From an uncultured Lachnospiraceae bacterium (GTDB taxonomy: Bacteria > Bacillota > Clostridia > Lachnospirales > Lachnospiraceae), in NCBI GenBank assembly GCA_946558465.1, contig CAMNTM010000010.1, positions 65,574-100,412 of the forward strand: a DNA stretch of 34,839 bases. Reading direction: 5' to 3'. Under the pieces are notes generated by a model. That model made no database searches and was not told the origin of the DNA. It worked only from the letters and a program-made list of their open reading frames with translations. Positions within the stretch are counted from its first letter, which is position 1, and every line of letters begins with the position of its first letter. This document shows positions 26,952-34,507 of the stretch, piece after piece. Made by a program: the position numbers and the translations under genes.

Positions 26952-28799
26952 TTATCTTAAACTTCCATCACTTTCAAAATAATAATATTTTCCATCAATA
27001 TATTGCCGCCCCGTGAGCATAACTCCGGCATTATTCAGGTAATATCTTTTCCCTCCAGTTTGCAGCCAGCCTTTTACCATAGCCCCTGAACTACTTAGAT
27101 AATACCATTTGCCACTATCCCTAAACCAGCCGGTTACCATAGCTCCTGAACTATTCAGATAATATCGGCTTCTCCCGATATTTTGCCAGCCCGTCTGCAT
27201 CACTCCTGAACTATTCATATAGTACCATGTCGTACCCCAAAGTTTTTGCCAACCTGTAAGCATAACCCCTGAGCTATTCAGATAATACCATGCGCCTCCA
27301 ATTTTTTGCCAGCCTGTCTGCATCACTCCCGAACCATTCAGATAATACCAACTACTTCCAACTCTCTGCCAGCCTGTCTGCATCACTCCCGTACTGTTCA
27401 GGTAATACCAGCCGCTTCCAAGCTTTAACCAGCCTTTTACCATAGCTCCCGAACTACTCAGATAATACCATTTGCCACTATCCCTAAACCAGCTGTCGGC
27501 TACCATAGCCCCCGAACCACTCAGATAATATCGATTTCTCCCGATATCCTGCCAGCCTGTCTGCATCACTCCTGTATTATCCATATAATACCACAAACCA
27601 TAAATCTCCTGCCAGCCTGTTGTCATATATCCTCGTTTATCAAACCAATACCACTTACCAGATATCCGTTCCCATTTATTCGCAGGATATCCTCCTCCGT
27701 TATATTGATACCATTTTCCTATACTGTCTTCCATCCATCGTCCGCCCGATTTTGTATATCCTGATACAGCTTCAGTTCTCGGGGTTACAATTTTTGTATA
27801 ATCTTTATACCCAAAATCAATATCCACATTCCCAGAAATCCCATTCACGCGACTCTCGGAACTGCTTTGCCAAATTCCCCTAGTAATGGCAGTATCATAA
27901 TAATAGTTGTACCTCGCAATCCAAAATTCTTCTCCTGATAATGCATTCATATTTATGTAATTCCTGTACCAATTCTCATTAGTATACAGCATTGGCGTAT
28001 AGCCTGCTGCCCGAATTTCATTACAAAATGCCTTTATAATCTCCGCAAGTTTATCTTTTCCCAAATTCTGCTGCACTGCATCTTCTATATCAATAACGAC
28101 TGGATACGATACAAGATATCCACTCATATGGTCAATAGTAAACTGCGCCTCCTTGATTGCTGTCTCCACAGTTGTAGCTTTACTGTAATAATATACTCCT
28201 ACAGGAATACCCGCTGCTTTTGCTTCTCGCATATTCTTTTCGTAATATGGGTCCAAATTTTGATAATTAACAGTATAGCCCAACCTCACAAATGCAAATT
28301 GTATGCCATCTTGTTTCACGGACTGCCAATTAATATCTCCCTGCCACTTTGATACGTCGACTCCTTTCAGTGTCCCATTTTCATATCTGCTGTACTTGCT
28401 TTGATCTATCCAGTATCCATTAGACGTGAAATAATGCCAAGAGCCTTGAACCTTACGCCACCCTGTGGCCATATATCCATCTGCCTCAAACCAATAATAA
28501 TTGCCATCTGTATGTTTATACCATCTACTTCTCAAATATTGTCCACTGCTGTCATAATACCGCCATCCGACAGTATTTTGAACCCATCCTACTGCTCTGG
28601 CAGCTCTAAACGGTCCATCAGAATACGCGTCAAAGTCTTCTCCCTCTATTTCTTTCTCTAACACTTCTTTCCCCAAAGATGAACCCGCTGTTTCTGTCTC
28701 CTCTTCTGCATAAGCCGGAAAGGATACAAAAATCCAAACCGATAATACAGCTATTATTACCCATATTAATCTTTGAAATACTCTTTCCTGTCTTTTCAT
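26952..28799 (-). CDS. Secreted GH25 lysozyme with choline-binding-type repeats
   Basis: This 615-residue protein has a signal peptide (residues 1-31, basic start, hydrophobic core, PAYA before EEE). After a short linker come about three repeats (residues ~70-135), then a GH25 muramidase domain (~145-335) with KGVDVSKWQGDINW (Asp148), VVIDIED (Asp237, Glu239) and GNVDIDFGY. A tail of about a dozen 20-residue aromatic/Gly repeats of the GWYYLNSSGVMQTGW type (about 350-615) follows. GH25 enzymes cut the MurNAc-GlcNAc bond. The repeats have the Trp/Tyr/Gly pattern of choline-binding modules, so the enzyme probably attaches to phosphocholine-bearing glycan. AGGAG lies 7 nt before the ATG. No LPXTG motif is seen. 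Specific choline binding is inferred, since related repeats may bind other ligands. Confidence 0.92.
   Translation of the reverse strand: MKRQERVFQRLIWVIIAVLSVWIFVSFPAYAEEETETAGSSLGKEVLEKEIEGEDFDAYSDGPFRAARAVGWVQNTVGWRYYDSSGQYLRSRWYKHTDGNYYWFEADGYMATGWRKVQGSWHYFTSNGYWIDQSKYSRYENGTLKGVDVSKWQGDINWQSVKQDGIQFAFVRLGYTVNYQNLDPYYEKNMREAKAAGIPVGVYYYSKATTVETAIKEAQFTIDHMSGYLVSYPVVIDIEDAVQQNLGKDKLAEIIKAFCNEIRAAGYTPMLYTNENWYRNYINMNALSGEEFWIARYNYYYDTAITRGIWQSSSESRVNGISGNVDIDFGYKDYTKIVTPRTEAVSGYTKSGGRWMEDSIGKWYQYNGGGYPANKWERISGKWYWFDKRGYMTTGWQEIYGLWYYMDNTGVMQTGWQDIGRNRYYLSGSGAMVADSWFRDSGKWYYLSSSGAMVKGWLKLGSGWYYLNSTGVMQTGWQRVGSSWYYLNGSGVMQTGWQKIGGAWYYLNSSGVMLTGWQKLWGTTWYYMNSSGVMQTGWQNIGRSRYYLNSSGAMVTGWFRDSGKWYYLSSSGAMVKGWLQTGGKRYYLNNAGVMLTGRQYIDGKYYYFESDGSLR
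26985..27620 (-). repeat. Tandem 60 to 66-bp coding repeats in the lysozyme tail
   Basis: About ten related units encode the aromatic/Gly repeats of the lysozyme. A core around GCCAGCCTGTCTGCATCACT is shared exactly with the repeats at the right edge, so the two genes could recombine. Confidence 0.75.
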
Positions 28800-28821
28800 A
28801 AATACTCTCCTGTCTTTTCAT
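28780..28821 (-). repeat. Short direct duplication covering the lysozyme start
   Basis: ATGAAAAGACAGGA appears twice, 22 nt apart (starting at 28821 and at 28799), each followed by AGAGTATTT or AGTATTT. The first copy supplies the AGGAG that serves as Shine-Dalgarno for the second, which is the real start: the first ATG opens a 63-codon frame without family features. Confidence 0.7.
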
Positions 28822-28827
28822 AATATC

Positions 28828-28833
28828 ATTATA
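28828..28833 (-). promoter_or_regulatory. Possible -10 box of the lysozyme gene
   Basis: A perfect TATAAT lies on the minus strand 28 nt before the lysozyme ATG. No good -35 box is found at 16 to 18 nt, so the evidence is weak. The 260-nt gap between this gene and the aminotransferase upstream is AT-rich with no clear terminator, so some read-through is possible. Confidence 0.35.
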
Positions 28834-29060
28834 CTACTTCAATATATGCTAGTTTGGCAAATCAAAATAAGACCTCTATTGCTCAGATAAATTATACTTC
28901 CGCCTCCCCTCTTTTCTATTAATAAAGACATAAAATCTATACTTTCAAACAATCTTATAGCCTTATATCATATCTTCTCTCTTCCAAGAAAAGCTGTATT
29001 TCATTCTAACATATTTTTTTTACTCTTACTACATTTTACAAAAATTTCATTTTCTTGCTT

Positions 29061-30263
29061 TTATCCTATGCATTTCTTAAATACCTCTATAACATACTCC
29101 ACTTCTTCATTTGTAAGTTTTGTATGAAGAGGCAAAGTAATCGCATTATTAAACAAATCACGAGAATTAGGATAATCTTTAATATTGAATCCCAGTTCAC
29201 GATATGCAGTCAATAACGGTAACGGTTTATAATGTACATTCGCAGCCACTCCCTCTTCAGCCATTTTTATAATAATTTTATTACATTCGTCTCTGTTTTT
29301 CCCTTGTATTCTTACCAAATATAAATGCCCACTCGACGAAAAATTTGGCCCATAATGCGGAAGAACAGCCACTGGTACATTCTCCAATCCCTTATTATAT
29401 CTTTCAATAATTTCTTTTCTCCTCCCTAATATCTCAGGATATCTTCTTAACTGTACCAATCCCAATGAAGCCATAATATCCGTCATATTACATTTATAAT
29501 AAGGAGAGACAATATCGTACTCCCATGCCCCAAGCTGCGTTTTTGCAAGAGCATCCTTTGACTGGCCATGAAGAGATAAGAGCATAAACTCTTTATACAA
29601 TGCCTCATTATCCACGTTTTCTATATCCTTCCATACAACTGCACCCCCTTCTGCTGTTGTTAAATTTTTTACTGCGTGAAAAGAAAAAGTAGTAAAATCT
29701 GCCACCTCTCCACATCGTTTTCCATTTCTCACCGCACCTATCGCATGAGCTGCGTCTGCAACTATAACAACACGGCCAATTTTCTTTTGTATTTCATTAT
29801 TTGCCCTAAATAAATTTTTTTTCTTATTTACAATTTCATATATTTTATCATAATCACACATCACTCCAGCTATATCCACCGGAATAATCGCTTTTGTCTT
29901 TTCAGTGATTACGTCCTCAAGCTGCCTGTAGTCCATCTCATAAGAATCTTTTTGTGTATCCACCAAAATTAATTTAGCTCCCACATGGCACACTACACTT
30001 GCCGAAGCCGAATAGGTATACGCGCTTGTAATTACTTCATCTCCCGGCCCAATTCCCAACACTCGAAGCGTCATTTCGGCACATGCCGTCGCAGAATTTA
30101 AACAAACTGCCTTGCTTGTACGGCAAAATTCAGCAATTTTGTGTTCAAACTTTTTTGTTTTCGGCCCCGTCGTTATCCAGCCACTCTTTAAGGTATCCAC
30201 AACCTCTGCAATTTCTTCCTCTGTAATATCCGGTGGCGAAAAAGCTATATGCATACTTTTCAT
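29061..30263 (-). CDS. UDP-4-keto-6-deoxy-sugar aminotransferase (DegT family, PglE-like)
   Basis: This 400-residue PLP enzyme has FSPPDITEEEIAEVVDTLKSGWITTGPKTKKFE at its start (the signature of 4-aminotransferases such as PglE/ArnB), CLNSATACAEMTLRVLGIGPGDEVITSAYTYSAS, VADAAHAIGA, and FSFHAVKNLTTAEGGAV with the PLP lysine at about 199. It transfers an amino group to C4 of UDP-4-keto-6-deoxy-HexNAc. Its ATG overlaps the stop codon of the dehydratase gene by 4 nt (ATGA), so the two are coupled. GGAGG lies just upstream. No PglD-like 4-N-acetyltransferase is next to it, which suggests that the 4-amino group may stay free, as in the pneumococcal teichoic acid sugar AATGal. That point is inference. 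Confidence 0.88.
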   Translation of the reverse strand: MKSMHIAFSPPDITEEEIAEVVDTLKSGWITTGPKTKKFEHKIAEFCRTSKAVCLNSATACAEMTLRVLGIGPGDEVITSAYTYSASASVVCHVGAKLILVDTQKDSYEMDYRQLEDVITEKTKAIIPVDIAGVMCDYDKIYEIVNKKKNLFRANNEIQKKIGRVVIVADAAHAIGAVRNGKRCGEVADFTTFSFHAVKNLTTAEGGAVVWKDIENVDNEALYKEFMLLSLHGQSKDALAKTQLGAWEYDIVSPYYKCNMTDIMASLGLVQLRRYPEILGRRKEIIERYNKGLENVPVAVLPHYGPNFSSSGHLYLVRIQGKNRDECNKIIIKMAEEGVAANVHYKPLPLLTAYRELGFNIKDYPNSRDLFNNAITLPLHTKLTNEEVEYVIEVFKKCIG

Positions 30264-32206
30264 TTTCTTTCCTCCACTACTGCACTTTCATGACTTGCTT
30301 GTCCCAAACTATTTAGTGCCTTATAATTGGCCTCATCACGTTTCCTGTCCTCAGGTCTGATATGATAAGTTGTTACAATTCCTGCAACGATTTCCTTAAC
30401 TTTTTCTTCTTCACTCATTGCAGCCTCCTCCAACCTTCTCAGCTCGCTCAAAAAGTGAACTTCATCAAATTCCAACGGCTCACCAATATATATTAAATCA
30501 TTTGCTGTTTTTTGTAAACCTTCCTCAGAAACTAATAATTCTTCATATAATTTTTCTCCAGGTCGTAAACCCGTATACTCTATTTCCATATCTACACCAA
30601 GAGTGTAACCTGATAAGCGAATAAGATTTTTTGCCAGGTCTACTATTCTTACAGGCTCTCCCATATCCAAAACAAAAATTTCGCCACCTTTCGCATACGC
30701 TCCTGCCTGTAACACAAGAGATACAGCTTCCGGTATTGTCATAAAATAACGAATTATATCCGGATGTGTAACTGTTACCGGGCCCCCAGCTTCCATTTGC
30801 TTCTTAAATAGTGGAATGACACTTCCATTACTTCCTAAAACATTGCCAAATCGAACTGCCACATATTCTGTCTTTGAATATTTATTAAATGTTTGAATAA
30901 CCATTTCACATAAACGTTTCGACGCTCCCATAATATTAGTAGGATTAACAGCCTTATCCGTTGATATCAATACAAATCGTTTTACACCATATTTATCTGC
31001 TGCACGTGCTGTTTTATATGTCCCAAAAACATTATTTTTTATAGCTTCATTTGGACTGTCTTCCATCAATGGCACATGTTTATGCGCTGCGGCATGATAT
31101 ACTACATCCGGTCTGTAATGCGAAATTACCCATTCTATCCTTTTCGTATTACGCACAGATCCAATTAACACTTCTAAATGCATCTGTGGATACTTTTTTT
31201 TAAGCTCTTGTTGAATGTCATAAGCATTATTTTCATATATATCAAATATAATAAGACATTTTGGATTATAATTCGCAACCTGCCGACACAGCTCACTTCC
31301 AATTGAACCTCCTCCACCGGTTATTAAAACAATCTTGTCTTTAACATATCCAGCCACACTATCTAAATCGATATCAATACTATCTCTGCCAAGCAAATCT
31401 TCTATAGATACTTCTTTTAATTTTGAGACGCTTACTTCCTCCGTAATCAACTGATACATCCCCGGGAGAATTTTCAGCTTGCATTCCGTCTGATTACAAA
31501 TCTTCAAAATCTCTCTTGTTGTCTTCGCTGTTGCAGAAGGAATTGCAAGAATGATTTCCTCTACTTCATACTTATCCGTACAAAAAATTATCTCCTCTCT
31601 TCCTCCATATATTTTAACTCCTTGAAGATATTTTCCTTTTTTGGAAGGATTGTCATCAATTATACATACCAGATTTCTATTAAGATGGCGACTTGTTCTT
31701 AACTCATGGACAATCATGCTGCCTGCTTCGCCTGCTCCAATTACCATCGTATTAATTGGATGTTTACCAGATTTGTTCACATTCCTTTGCAATGCGCGGA
31801 GCAATCTATATGAAAATCGTGTAAATGTAGTTGTCATAACCATCAAAAAGAAATAAATAATATAGTAACTTCTAGGCACAACAAGATTCAACATCAAAAA
31901 CCCCATTGCCTGAAATACAGTTGACAAAACACACGATGCAACAATAAGAGTAACTTCATGCGTTCCAGCGTATGTCCATACGCTCCTATACAGATTTAAA
32001 ATATAAAAAATAATAATTGTTGTAATTATATTAACTACCGCATATTTCTCAATACTCACAAGATACTTTTGCTCTATCCAGACATGATGTCCTTCATACC
32101 GAATCAATAGAGAAAGATATGAATTCAATAAGATTGTAAAAACATCTACTACGCATAACAAAAACATTCTTGTTCTGGAACTTTTCAAATTAATAATATT
32201 TTTCAT
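30260..32206 (-). CDS. pglF: Membrane-bound NDP-sugar 4,6-dehydratase (PglF/CapD/WbpM-type)
   Basis: This 648-residue protein has four N-terminal membrane helices (to ~residue 130) and a first nucleotide-binding domain (MVIGAGEAGSMIVHEL). The catalytic SDR domain has TGGGGSIGSELCRQ (~296), HAAAHKHVPLME, STDKAVNPTNIMGASKR (Thr416-Asp417-Lys418, with Met replacing the usual Tyr, as in WbpM/PglF) and RFGNVLGSNGSVIP. It forms UDP-4-keto-6-deoxy-GlcNAc from UDP-GlcNAc. The short C-terminal tail is charged. AGAGGA lies 7 nt before the ATG. It starts the unit that also contains the aminotransferase, and supplies the sugar that the initiating transferase at 21706-22386 probably uses. Confidence 0.92.
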   Translation of the reverse strand: MKNIINLKSSRTRMFLLCVVDVFTILLNSYLSLLIRYEGHHVWIEQKYLVSIEKYAVVNIITTIIIFYILNLYRSVWTYAGTHEVTLIVASCVLSTVFQAMGFLMLNLVVPRSYYIIYFFLMVMTTTFTRFSYRLLRALQRNVNKSGKHPINTMVIGAGEAGSMIVHELRTSRHLNRNLVCIIDDNPSKKGKYLQGVKIYGGREEIIFCTDKYEVEEIILAIPSATAKTTREILKICNQTECKLKILPGMYQLITEEVSVSKLKEVSIEDLLGRDSIDIDLDSVAGYVKDKIVLITGGGGSIGSELCRQVANYNPKCLIIFDIYENNAYDIQQELKKKYPQMHLEVLIGSVRNTKRIEWVISHYRPDVVYHAAAHKHVPLMEDSPNEAIKNNVFGTYKTARAADKYGVKRFVLISTDKAVNPTNIMGASKRLCEMVIQTFNKYSKTEYVAVRFGNVLGSNGSVIPLFKKQMEAGGPVTVTHPDIIRYFMTIPEAVSLVLQAGAYAKGGEIFVLDMGEPVRIVDLAKNLIRLSGYTLGVDMEIEYTGLRPGEKLYEELLVSEEGLQKTANDLIYIGEPLEFDEVHFLSELRRLEEAAMSEEEKVKEIVAGIVTTYHIRPEDRKRDEANYKALNSLGQASHESAVVEERK

Positions 32207-32256
32207 AAATATATCCTCTTTATTTGAATTTATTACAATTCCTTTACACTTTTTTC

Positions 32257-32285
32257 ATAATACCAAACTTTCTCCAAAAATACAA
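32257..32285 (-). promoter_or_regulatory. Putative extended -10 promoter of the dehydratase gene
   Basis: On the minus strand, TATTAT (32257-32262) is preceded by TGG, an extended -10, and TTGTAT (32280-32285) stands 17 nt upstream. It lies in an AT-rich 184-nt gap. No GC-rich hairpin is seen behind the nucleotidyltransferase gene, so read-through from it is possible. Confidence 0.5.
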
Positions 32286-32390
32286 TCTTTATGTAATGCT
32301 TCATCAAAATAGCTAAATAATATTATTATAAAACTCCGCCAATTTCACTAACAATCCCGTTTTAAAATTACAAATGTACTTATAATTATA

Positions 32391-33311
32391 TTATTTATAT
32401 AATTTCATAGGATATACTCCACTACTAATTAGATTAGAAATCTCTCTCTTTACCCTTTCTTTATCTTCCTTATATGTAACACCAAACCACCTATCCCTTG
32501 ATTTTAACACCTCAACTTCCACTTTACCTTCTTGCAACAACTCTCCTATAATTTTAGGCAATAAATACTCTGTCGTTTTATCATCTTCTCTTAAATTTTT
32601 CAAAAATTCAACAAATCCTTCTTCCAAAACATCTATAAATCTTGCCGGCATCCCCCACATATTCATAGATACTACCGAATCTAAATTCAACTCAATTTTC
32701 TCCCCTTCTTTCTCTGCTCCTGCTATATTTCCATTCTTTTTAATCTTATAAGTCTCTTCAATTTCAGTCAACATATGGTTTTCATTTACTTTACAGATTC
32801 CTCTGGTCACCGTACCATTTTCACTTAATGTATTTCTTAAAACAAACCCCACCATGCCAATACAAATCTTATCCTTTTTTTTCCACTCTCCTTCTAAATA
32901 ATAATACATCATCCTATAGGCTTCCCGTCCATAATAATCATCCGCATTAATCACTACAAACGGCTCACATACTACATCTTTACAACAGAGAATCGCTTGT
33001 CCCGTTCCCCATGGTTTACTTCTTCCCTCTAGTTTGCCATCATATAAATTAGGAATTCCTGATAACTCTTGATAGACATAGTTTGTCTCTATTATCTTTT
33101 CTATCCTTTTTCCAATTACATCTCTGAAATCTTTTTCCAATTCTTTTCTAATTACAAATACAACCTTATTGAATCCAGCTTTTATTGCATCATATATAGA
33201 ATAATCCATAATTACCTCTCCGTTCGGACCCACCGGAGTTAATTGTTTAATTCCACTGCCAAATCTACTGCCAATTCCTGCGGCCATAATCACCAATGTT
33301 GCTTTTTCCAT
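32391..33311 (-). CDS. Nucleotidyltransferase family protein, substrate unknown
   Basis: This 306-residue protein starts TLVIMAAGIGSRFGSGIKQLTPVGPNG, the nucleotide-binding loop of sugar-phosphate nucleotidyltransferases (Gly-x-Gly-x-Arg, then a Lys-Gln-Leu). It has SKPWGTGQAILCC and FVVINADDYYG (metal-binding Asp-Asp) and later LLPKIIGELL. It differs from both LicC-like domains in the window, having the KQL and NADDYYG forms rather than PKPL and DGDQI. AAGGAG lies 10 nt before the ATG. It should activate a phosphorylated sugar or alcohol with an NTP, but I cannot name the substrate. It is separated from the glycan genes by the dehydratase promoter, and its upstream side is transposon debris, so its own promoter may have been rearranged. 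Confidence 0.75.
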   Translation of the reverse strand: MEKATLVIMAAGIGSRFGSGIKQLTPVGPNGEVIMDYSIYDAIKAGFNKVVFVIRKELEKDFRDVIGKRIEKIIETNYVYQELSGIPNLYDGKLEGRSKPWGTGQAILCCKDVVCEPFVVINADDYYGREAYRMMYYYLEGEWKKKDKICIGMVGFVLRNTLSENGTVTRGICKVNENHMLTEIEETYKIKKNGNIAGAEKEGEKIELNLDSVVSMNMWGMPARFIDVLEEGFVEFLKNLREDDKTTEYLLPKIIGELLQEGKVEVEVLKSRDRWFGVTYKEDKERVKREISNLISSGVYPMKLYK

Positions 33312-33336
33312 ATATACTATACTCCTTTAAAAACTC

Positions 33337-33450
33337 TTATTCATTATTATTAATGATACTATGTTTTACGCTAACTGTATACCTGATTTTAGATTTTTCA
33401 ATAATAGAGCGCCAGTTAGCGATACGGATTTCATGTATAGTTTTGTCCAT
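33337..33450 (-). pseudogene. Truncated fragment resembling IS66 TnpA (37 codons)
   Basis: An ATG at 33450 with a strong AGGAGG 9 nt upstream opens a 37-codon frame. It starts MDKTIHEIRIANWRSIIE, which matches, from memory, the N-terminus of IS66 accessory protein TnpA in Clostridia, and then diverges (VSVKHSIINNNE). It stops 26 nt before the nucleotidyltransferase gene. It is a remnant, probably fused to unrelated sequence. A GTTTTTAAAGGAG-type repeat occurs before both this start and the next gene, which may mark the rearrangement. Confidence 0.55.
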
Positions 33451-33463
33451 GATAGTTAGCCTC

Positions 33464-33498
33464 CTTTAAAAAACTATTAGTTTTATGAGTTTTTAAAG
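33464..33498 (-). other. AT-rich inverted repeat in front of the TnpA remnant
   Basis: CTTTAAAAAACT and AGTTTTTAAAG face each other about 12 nt apart just upstream of the TnpA-like start and include part of its Shine-Dalgarno region. Such a stem could limit transposase translation. Confidence 0.35.
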
Positions 33499-33515
33499 TA
33501 TGGCAGAAAAACTAG

Positions 33516-34323
33516 CTATGGTAAAGGGTAAGCGTCAAATAAAACAGTGTATAGATTCCTGCACTGGCTTCCGCCCCTTTCGGGCTGCCGGAAAACAGCC
33601 AGTTCTTTCTGCCTATTTAACGCGTAATGAAAAACTTTTGAAAGTTTGGATTTCGGCAGTTCTCCGATGGCATTTTTTTCTGCCCATGGCCAAAGAGCCT
33701 CGATAAGCGGCTTCTCGCGGATGAAACGTTCTTTTTTCTTCTGGTCAGGAGAAAGTCCCACCAATTCTGACTCTATGTCAAAGAGCTGATTCAGGCGGAG
33801 GATTGCTTCTGCAGATTTTGATGCTTCCGGATATTTCCCTCCCCGCCCTGGCTGGTACTCGAAATAGCGGATGGGATTTCCAGCATCCTTGATGCTGCAG
33901 TAAACCCACATATAGGAATCTGACGTGTTTTTCCGTCCCGGTTCTTTCAGCACCTGTACATGTGTTTCATCGATATGAAGATATCTTTGTTTCAGTAGTT
34001 CCTGTTTAAGGCGGTGAACGATAGGTATGGAGTACTTTGCTGCGAGGAAGATTTTTAACCAACTCCTCCCGCTGACCGGCGTATTTCTTTTTGCGGAGAT
34101 GTTTTTCTACTTCAACAAGATCTGGTTCGTGTAAATCAGGTTCCGCACAGGTTTCGATTTCATTAAAAAGAGACATCTGCCCTTCGATTTCGAGAGTAGA
34201 TGTCTTCTCGGATTTTGTTCCATAAAGTTTACGGGTCAGGAAATCAACCTGCTCTTTCAGGAGCCGGATCTGCTGTTCACGAAAACGGGCGCCTCCAATG
34301 GCCGCGAACCGGCGAAGAAGCAA
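33516..34323 (-). pseudogene. Decayed IS66-family transposase (TnpC)
   Basis: Two frames belong to one IS66 TnpC. The 5' piece (34006-34323) has IRLLKEQVDFLTRKLYGTKSEKT, the Lys-Leu-x-Gly-x-Lys-Ser-Glu leader, and an AGQREELVKNLP segment. Reading on in another frame gives VHRLKQELLKQRYLHIDETHVQVL, with the catalytic Asp-Glu-Thr region, joined to LKEPGRKNTSDSYMWVY in the 3' piece. About 150 codons of zinc-finger and linker sequence between them are missing, and the 3' end after ALNRQKELAVFRQP is also lost. GC content is visibly higher than in the flanking genes. It is certainly inactive. Confidence 0.85.
33528..33548 (+). repeat. IS66-type terminal sequence (one end)
   Basis: GTAAGCG, the typical tip of IS66-family inverted repeats, starts at 33528 at the far side of the transposase remnant. 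No matching copy is found near 34330-34510, so the other end has been lost and target duplications cannot be identified. Confidence 0.5.
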
Positions 34324-34423
34324 AACAGATCTCTGATCAGCAGCTCCGCTGGCTTCTGGAAGAAGAGCTTCCCTCCTCTTGCATAGCAGGGGGTGGGGTT
34401 ATTTTTACTGTGACACAACAAAA

Positions 34424-34463
34424 ACCGTTTCAAGTTTTGAGTTTACACAAATCTTGAAACGGT
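34424..34463 (-). terminator. Rho-independent terminator after the right-edge choline-binding gene
   Basis: ACCGTTTCAAG and CTTGAAACGGT form an 11-bp stem (with extra TTTG/CAAA pairs inside the loop), followed on the minus strand by TTTTTGTTG. It lies about 45 nt past the stop codon of the gene at the right edge. Confidence 0.75.
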
Positions 34464-34507
34464 CTCTTTGCTGTCAAGAATAGAATTTTACAGTATCTAT
34501 CGTATTC

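Noticed and set aside
28630-28821. A 63-codon frame starting at the duplicated ATG before the lysozyme
   Set aside because: It is out of frame with the signal peptide and lysozyme and has no features of its own. The real start is 28799.
32300-32400. AT-rich inverted repeats behind the nucleotidyltransferase gene as a terminator
   Set aside because: The stems are made only of A and T and are short, with no GC core and no clear T run in the right place.
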